A DNA stretch of 8,330 nucleotides from JBBSEZ01 sp038239195 (GTDB lineage: Bacteria; Planctomycetota; Planctomycetia; Gemmatales; Gemmataceae), in assembly GCA_038239195.1 (NCBI GenBank), contig JBBSEZ010000434.1, forward strand, positions 1 to 8,330, given 5' to 3'. The notes under the pieces were generated by a model, which was given only the letters and a program-made list of their open reading frames with translations, ran no database searches and had not been told where the DNA came from. Both the position numbers and the translations under genes were made by a program. Shown one piece after another: positions 7,701-8,330 of this stretch; the stretch's first letter is position 1; every line of letters begins with the position of its first letter.

Positions 7701-8173
7701 CGAGCCCGCACAAGCCGGCCGGCCTGGTTGGATGGGCCGGCCTTGCCCGCGAGCTCTTCGCCTACCTGATCGCCCGCTGGGAGCTGGCCGACACCCTGCT
7801 GGCGCACGCCGACGTCCTCATCCGGGTGGGAAGGCCCGAGGCCGCGGCGCTGGAGCTGACCGAAGCGACCGACCTGGCCTCTGCGGGGTGGGCCCACTAT
7901 CCCGACGCGGTGGTCTTGCAGGCGCGCTGCATGCAACGGGCGGCCCAATCGTCCACGGAGCGCGTCGCGCGGCGCGAGGCCCACGTGCTCCGCCATGGCC
8001 GCCGCGTGCTGGTGTTGTTGCACCGGGCGGCGGCGGACGAGGAGACCGCCGCCCGACTGCTGCCCCTGACGCGCACGAAGGAGTTCGACCTGCTGCGGCA
8101 GCGGCCGGAGCTCAAGGGGCAGTTCCGCAGCGTCGTGGCGGAACTGGTCCGCAAAGCCCCAACGAGCGACTAA
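4787..8173 (+). CDS. Hanks-type serine/threonine protein kinase with one membrane span and TPR-like C-terminal region
   Basis: The product is about 1128 residues from ATG 4787 to TAA 8171-8173; an in-frame GTG at 4748 would add 13. The N-terminus has a Cys/His motif (C7, H11, C26, C29: CxxxH then CPFCG) that may bind zinc, then a Pro/Gly/Ala-rich linker to about 125. The kinase domain spans about 128-390 and is complete: glycine loop GRGGMG (136-140 region), K157 in VALK, HRDLKPAN with D250, DFG at 268-270, and APE at 296-298. It should be an active ATP-dependent Ser/Thr kinase. A single hydrophobic helix at about 412-435 follows RRR (409-411), placing the kinase inside and the tail outside by the positive-inside rule. 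Residues about 440-520 are a charged coiled coil. The rest (about 525-1128) is alpha-helical with TPR-like repeats, clearest at 566-612, 705-775 and 803-915, probably for protein binding. The layout is common in planctomycetes; the substrate is unknown. It is divergent from the surface-protein gene. Confidence 0.93.
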   Translation: MSMLWSCANGHSWGGTDRPALGEGACPFCGAPSLAPEGVPMELTLVGGSGALPGPAPPSFPYPPPPTDPALRGSSAPWPLSNGSGTAPGTGAEGNGGPASHDETLVPLSQLPQAPSSPAAPAPPSSEYEILGVLGRGGMGVVYKARQSRLNRLVALKMILTGSHASDEEMDRFRSEAQAAAGLQHPNIVQIYEFGERDGKPFMSLEYVEGGNLLQKLDGKSWDGRAAAHLLETLALAMHHAHEQGVLHRDLKPANVLLTPEGQPKVTDFGLAKRLDGQGPALTVTQGILGTPAYMAPEQARGQARDLGPATDVYSLGVILYELLAGRPPFRGNTTLETLELVQQVEPESLPRTIPLDLRTICLKCLQKAPSRRYPSARELADDLRRFLEGRPILARPVPWYERAAKWARRRPAASALIALSVLGTLVLLTVSWAYSAVLSERNEKLDEARQRSDDDARELAKALTEVEHRREGEKKARILAEEREKSAREARGLAEEREQETQRAFLQALNAVEALLQAAAGGPLRYEPGALPVRRAMLAQALALAQSLVRAPGGSGPPSRALPSPAARFQAARAHRLLADLYGAVNKVDDSANHYARAVELCRQLLAETSHPARKAELQAALAETYLGQWRVLAVRDPKKAGQALEAGLALLGPAGQARPPELALLRARLLDGRGTHRQHRGAPHAAEEDYREAAKVLAALPPSPEFELELARVQSNLGALLLRAGGPEALGRAHALQRSGIERLEKLVKDRPANPTYARELARACANQAALWVHGAPPADVEKSYEQAVAQLQKLCDERKDVPDYKHLLANSLLGQGEHQLAQNKPGVALPLLTRAVALLRELVEAFPDAPAYKHDLARACNGLGVAWLSQDHPDRAEGPLEEAFALLQLLAKEHRDHPAVRRQWDVAFSNLVLCHHAQALRAGALVPGPASPGGSTPVLRPQRDEVRWLVVEPHVHRLVALRRARAEATSPHKPAGLVGWAGLARELFAYLIARWELADTLLAHADVLIRVGRPEAAALELTEATDLASAGWAHYPDAVVLQARCMQRAAQSSTERVARREAHVLRHGRRVLVLLHRAAADEETAARLLPLTRTKEFDLLRQRPELKGQFRSVVAELVRKAPTSD

Positions 8174-8198
8174 GGCGACCGGCAGGAAAAGCATCCTC

Positions 8199-8330
8199 GT
8201 AGGATGGCCCTCCTGAGCCGTCCGGGATGTAGGATGGCTCTCCTGAGCCGTCCGGGATGTAGGATGGCTCTCCTGAGCCGTCCGGGATGTAGGATGGCTC
8301 TCCTGAGCCGTCCGGGATGTAGGATGGCTC
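8199..8330. repeat. Tandem array of a 30-bp hairpin-forming unit, running off the right edge
   Basis: The period is exactly 30 bp with units at 8199, 8229, 8259 and 8289 plus 12 nt of a fifth. Each unit contains GGATGGCTC, loop TCCT, then GAGCCGTCC, a 9-bp stem with one G-T wobble. The first unit differs at 8209 (C instead of T), which breaks one pair; the other complete copies are identical. The same arms can also pair between neighbouring units across the 8-nt spacer GGGATGTA. The array begins 25 nt after the kinase stop codon. There is no Cas gene and no unique spacer, so it is not CRISPR. It may act on the 3' end of the kinase transcript or simply be an expanding intergenic repeat. Confidence 0.95.

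Noticed and set aside
4883..8194. 1103-residue open frame on the minus strand opposite the kinase gene
   Set aside because: The kinase on the plus strand has all catalytic motifs. The antisense frame stays open because stop codons are rare in this GC-rich codon pattern; its product shows no family signature.
8199..8330. Possible CRISPR array
   Set aside because: The 30-bp period is fully repeated with no unique spacers, and no Cas gene is nearby. It is a simple tandem repeat.

Overview
The window is very GC-rich and looks like a planctomycete chromosome, most likely from the Gemmatales/Isosphaerales side of the phylum. Four things point that way. A giant Hanks-type Ser/Thr kinase has a short N-terminal Cys/His motif, one membrane span, a coiled coil and a long TPR-like tail. 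A large beta-helix surface protein carries the N-terminal LEALEARTVPS motif. A soluble FHA-GAF-histidine kinase is present. Palindromic repeats of the dispersed intergenic kind sit between the genes. The phylum call is an inference from gene architecture; no marker gene is present.

Layout, left to right. Positions 1-1122 (minus strand, running off the left edge) hold the first 374 residues of an FHA-GAF-HisKA sensor kinase. Positions 1123-1268 are intergenic and contain a near-perfect 24-bp inverted repeat. Positions 1269-4535 (minus) encode a 1088-residue predicted extracellular protein: an anchoring/export-type N-terminus, a right-handed beta-helix, a choice-of-anchor Q-type end, Ig-like domains, a PKD domain, and a Pro/Ala-rich and acidic tail. 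Positions 4536-4786 are a divergent control region with a candidate sigma70-like promoter for each direction. Positions 4787-8173 (plus) encode a Ser/Thr protein kinase of about 1128 residues. From 8199 to the right edge there is a tandem array of a 30-bp, hairpin-forming unit, with 4.4 copies inside the window and continuing outside it.

How the genes may work together. The two minus-strand genes are 146 bp apart and could be co-transcribed, although the inverted repeat lies between them. The Ser/Thr kinase is divergent from the surface-protein gene. Ser/Thr phosphorylation on one side and an FHA domain (a phosphothreonine reader) on a histidine kinase on the other make a signalling link conceivable, but nothing in the sequence proves it. 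Nearly all the other long open frames on the opposite strands are high-GC shadows of these three genes. I found no tRNA, rRNA, CRISPR array, transposase or phage gene. No clearly new multi-gene system is visible; the most unusual items are the structured repeats and the FHA/histidine-kinase fusion.
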